NCBI GenBank assembly: GCA_030838885.1
Contig: JAUZEU010000656.1
Span: 1 to 7,926 of the forward strand
From: Bryobacterales bacterium
GTDB taxonomy: Bacteria > Acidobacteriota > Terriglobia > Bryobacterales > Bryobacteraceae
DNA: 7,926 bases
Direction: 5' to 3'
Below, piece after piece: positions 6,538 to 7,926 of this stretch. A model generated the notes under the pieces. It saw nothing but the letters and a program-made list of their open reading frames with translations. It did no database searches and had not been told where the DNA came from. Numbering within the stretch: the stretch's first letter is position 1; every line of letters begins with the position of its first letter. The position numbers and the translations under genes were made by a program.

Positions 6538-6568
6538 GTTATGGCGGGGAAAGTTTATTTTGAATCAA
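6538..6568 (-). promoter_or_regulatory. Weak sigma70-like promoter candidate for the trp/aro operon
   Basis: On the minus strand TTGATT (6568-6563) and CATAAC (6543-6538) resemble -35 and -10 boxes, each 4 of 6, with a long 19-bp spacer. They lie in the most AT-rich stretch of the intergenic region. Transcription starting near 6530 would give a leader of about 300 nt before trpC. An alternative pair is TTGACG (6596-6591) with TCACAT (6573-6568) and a 17-bp spacer. Neither is strong, so the call is tentative. Confidence 0.25.
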
Positions 6569-6569
6569 T

Positions 6570-6936
6570 GTGATCGCCCATCGGCGGGGCCGTCAAACAG
6601 GGGACGAAACGGGGCCAGACGGTCATCAGCTTGGATTCGAACGCGGGTGAAGAGGATGAACGGGCTGGACGCTGATAGGCGGATCGAACCTGAAACCGCT
6701 GTTTCAACGCAACGCTGCTGCGCAAGACCCCTTCTGTGATGCTGCATGGCGGCTTCCCGAGTTCGCACGCGGCGGCTCTGCTCCCCACTCTGCGTAGAGT
6801 GCCTCGTGTGAACCGTTCCCGTTAGATCCCTATCGGGGGCACCCCGCCAGGCGGCAATCGGGAGGAACGAGCGTTGTGCGCGGGGTGCTTTCGATAGAGC
6901 CGTTTGAAGGGACCAAGTCGCACGGGGACGCGGCAG
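6570..6936. other. Intergenic stretch without a supported gene
   Basis: About 370 bp between the operon's promoter-like region and the transposase remnant. Short open frames exist on the minus strand (for example 6555-6788) but have no recognisable protein features or good ribosome binding sites. A perfect 6-bp stem with a GCGT tetraloop lies at 6786-6801 (CACTCT/AGAGTG), and CCGCCAGGCGG at 6844-6854 is a near-palindrome. Part of this DNA may be the non-coding end of the same mobile element as the neighbouring transposase fragment, but no element boundary could be fixed. Confidence 0.4.
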
Positions 6937-7293
6937 CTATGGGAAATGCTTCTGGTTTTGGTGCTTCCGCAAGATCTCTTTTGGGGAGTAACGGGGCCAC
7001 GACTCAACTGAGGTGTCAGTGAAGGAGCCCCGCCCAGCAGATCGCGAGCGGATCTGTTTTGCAGTCTCTATGACGATCACGGGCGCTGCGTACCGGGGGC
7101 ATAGCCATACAGCAGATGTTATGTTATGGCACAGAGTGGAAGCGCGTGAGCGGGGAGCAGCCATCAATAGCCGCCGGCAAAGCGGAATCAGGGCGGTACG
7201 GTTGCGGTTTGCCAGGAATCCGAAATGGCGAATGCGCACGAGCCCCCGCGGCAGTACATCCAGCAGAAAGCGCCGCAGGTGGGGTCGGGATGG
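6937..7293 (-). pseudogene. IS91-family (Y2 rolling-circle) transposase remnant, C-terminal fragment
   Basis: Minus-strand translation from about 7293 gives HLRRFLLDVLPRGLVRIRHF followed by GFLANRNR and PLCRRLL. This is the hallmark block near the end of the IS91-type transposase domain (family form roughly FLRRFLLHVLPxGFxRIRHFGFLANR). Further on, LCPRYAAPVIVIE and DTS resemble the family's C-terminal tail, in which CPRC is usual; here the second Cys is Tyr. The frame ends at the stop 6939-6937. The N-terminal zinc-binding region and the catalytic Y2 tyrosines are absent: upstream of about 7293 the resemblance stops, and no start codon of a complete gene is present. It is therefore a decayed, non-functional piece of a mobile element. 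Family assignment is by recalled motif only; the upstream boundary is approximate. Confidence 0.72.
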
Positions 7294-7464
7294 TAAATAG
7301 AAAGCCCCGCCGATTGAGATTCCGTGAGGGACGGGGCGGGCGTACGACGGTAGGCGTTCATCATGTAAATCTGAACGGAAGCACTGTCATTGGCGCATTT
7401 GCCTCCGCTGTTTGGAAACTCACGCTTTCTGAACGGGAACAGCGCACACGACAATTAAAGCGCG

Positions 7465-7470
7465 TATACT
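7465..7470 (+). promoter_or_regulatory. -10 box candidate for the secreted protein gene
   Basis: TATACT matches the sigma70 -10 consensus at 5 of 6 positions and lies 52 bp before the ATG at 7523. No convincing -35 hexamer is found at 16-18 bp spacing, so an activator or another sigma factor may be needed. Transcription from here would place the hairpin at 7480-7503 in the 5' leader. Confidence 0.4.
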
Positions 7471-7479
7471 CGGACCCGT

Positions 7480-7503
7480 CCTGAGCCCCGGTTTTGCTCA
7501 AGG
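7480..7503 (+). other. Small hairpin in the 5' leader of the secreted protein gene
   Basis: CCTGAGC (7480-7486) pairs with GCTCAAGG (7496-7503) with one bulged A and a 9-nt loop. It ends four bases before the AAAGGAA ribosome binding site (7507-7513). It could protect the mRNA or tune translation. No U-tract follows, so it is not a terminator. Confidence 0.35.
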
Positions 7504-7522
7504 CTGAAAGGAACCTAATCGT

Positions 7523-7926
7523 ATGAAACTCACACTTACGATGACCGTTGCGTTTCTGATAACGACTGTCATCGCACTGGCTGCCGACAGCACGCTTGGC
7601 ACGTGGAAAATGAATGCGGAGAAATCGAAGCAAGCTTCCGGGGTGCCACAGATAACAAGCCTGACGGTTGTCCGTGAGGCTGCCGATGGTGGGGTGAAGA
7701 CCACAGCGAGCGGGGAGCGGGCCGACGGGTCGAAGATAGCCGTCGTCTATACCGCGAAGTACGACGGCAAAGATGTCCCGGTCACAGGCACAGGAACTTT
7801 ATGGGACACGACTTCCATTAAGCAGGTTGACGACGACACCCTGACAGAGAAGCGAACCAAGAAGGGCGGAAGGTACGACACCAATGTCCGGCATGTAGTC
7901 TCAAACGGGGGTAAGGTGATGACCTC
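7523..7926 (+). CDS. Secreted protein of unknown function, 3' end cut by the window
   Basis: The frame opens at ATG 7523 with AAAGGAA nine bases upstream and runs to the window edge (134 codons seen). Residues 1-21 are a signal peptide (MKLTLTMTVAFLITTVIALA, cleavage likely in ALAAD), so the product is exported. The mature part starts with a short motif, LGTWKMNAEKSK (25-36). It continues with alternating hydrophobic and polar stretches suggesting beta-strands (SLTVVRE, KTTASGERADGSKIAVVYTA, YDGKDVPVTGTG, DTTSIKQVDDDTLTEKRTKK). I recognise this pattern from small hypothetical proteins common in Acidobacteria with a GTWKLN..KSK start. No catalytic motif is visible and no function is known to me. 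It is transcribed away from the trp/aro operon, so there is no reason to link it to that pathway. Its codon use and GC content look like those of its neighbours. Confidence 0.88.
   Translation, partial: MKLTLTMTVAFLITTVIALAADSTLGTWKMNAEKSKQASGVPQITSLTVVREAADGGVKTTASGERADGSKIAVVYTAKYDGKDVPVTGTGTLWDTTSIKQVDDDTLTEKRTKKGGRYDTNVRHVVSNGGKVMT

Noticed and set aside
6241..6570. Trp-codon leader peptide for classical attenuation
   Set aside because: Minus-strand ATGs at 6452, 6350 and 6277 open into long frames without tandem TGG codons, and no U-tract terminator follows the hairpins.
6632..6647. GTTCGAATCC on the minus strand, like a tRNA T-loop
   Set aside because: The flanking bases do not form the 5-bp T-stem, and no acceptor, D or anticodon arms can be built around it.
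6740..6860. Sequences recalling a group II intron 3' end (AGCCG, ACGGTTC, GGGAAGCCG on the minus strand)
   Set aside because: The order is wrong for domain V, there is no GAAA-capped hairpin with the expected stem, and no reverse transcriptase fragment is nearby.
7304..7337. GCCCCG/CGGGGC inverted repeat as a possible terminator or element end
   Set aside because: Only 6 bp with a 22-nt loop and no T-tract; expected by chance in this composition.
6822..7484. Small open frames at 6822-7007 (-), 7013-7300 (+), 7116-7484 (+) and 7188-7454 (-)
   Set aside because: They overlap the transposase remnant in other frames, have Arg/Ser/Pro-rich compositions typical of non-coding frames in GC-rich DNA, and lack ribosome binding sites or recognisable motifs.

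Overview
The window holds a compact aromatic amino acid operon on the minus strand (about 6233 down to 703). A secreted glycoside hydrolase gene follows it and runs off the left edge. On the right is a divergent secreted protein gene (7523 onward, plus strand), separated from the operon by about 950 bp that contains a decayed IS91-type transposase. GC content is high. The small secreted protein with a GTWK(M/L)N..KSK start, a family I associate with Acidobacteria, and a secreted GH2 enzyme beside biosynthetic genes suggest an acidobacterium of the Bryobacter/Solibacter kind. That placement rests on recalled family resemblance, not on a marker gene.

Operon, in transcription order: trpC (indole-3-glycerol-phosphate synthase), trpF (phosphoribosylanthranilate isomerase), trpB and trpA (tryptophan synthase), a monofunctional AroQ-class chorismate mutase, a type I-beta DAHP synthase, and tyrA (prephenate dehydrogenase). 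The junctions are TGATG overlaps (trpC/trpF and DAHP synthase/tyrA), a 19-nt overlap (trpF/trpB), a TTGA overlap (trpB/trpA), abutment (trpA/chorismate mutase) and a 6-bp gap (chorismate mutase/DAHP synthase). One transcript would therefore make the first enzyme of the shikimate pathway, the chorismate-to-prephenate step, the Tyr branch enzyme, and the last four activities of Trp synthesis. trpE, trpG and trpD, which should supply the substrate of TrpF, are not here.

Upstream of trpC lies a region of about 300 bp (6241-6540) whose transcript is strongly C-rich and G-poor. It carries six copies of ATTGGG/CCCAAT in 175 bp. One arm (6296-6310) can pair with any of three other segments, giving mutually exclusive 11-12 bp helices. 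No Trp-codon leader peptide and no U-tract terminator are visible, so this is not a classical attenuator. It is the best candidate here for undescribed regulation. The start of trpC is itself ambiguous: either TTG at 6233, or an ATG at 6237 put out of frame by a run of six C.

The right part holds a weak promoter-like region for the operon, about 370 bp with no supported gene, the C-terminal remnant of an IS91-family transposase (6937-7293, minus strand), and a promoter, leader hairpin and ribosome binding site in front of the secreted protein, which is cut by the window edge.
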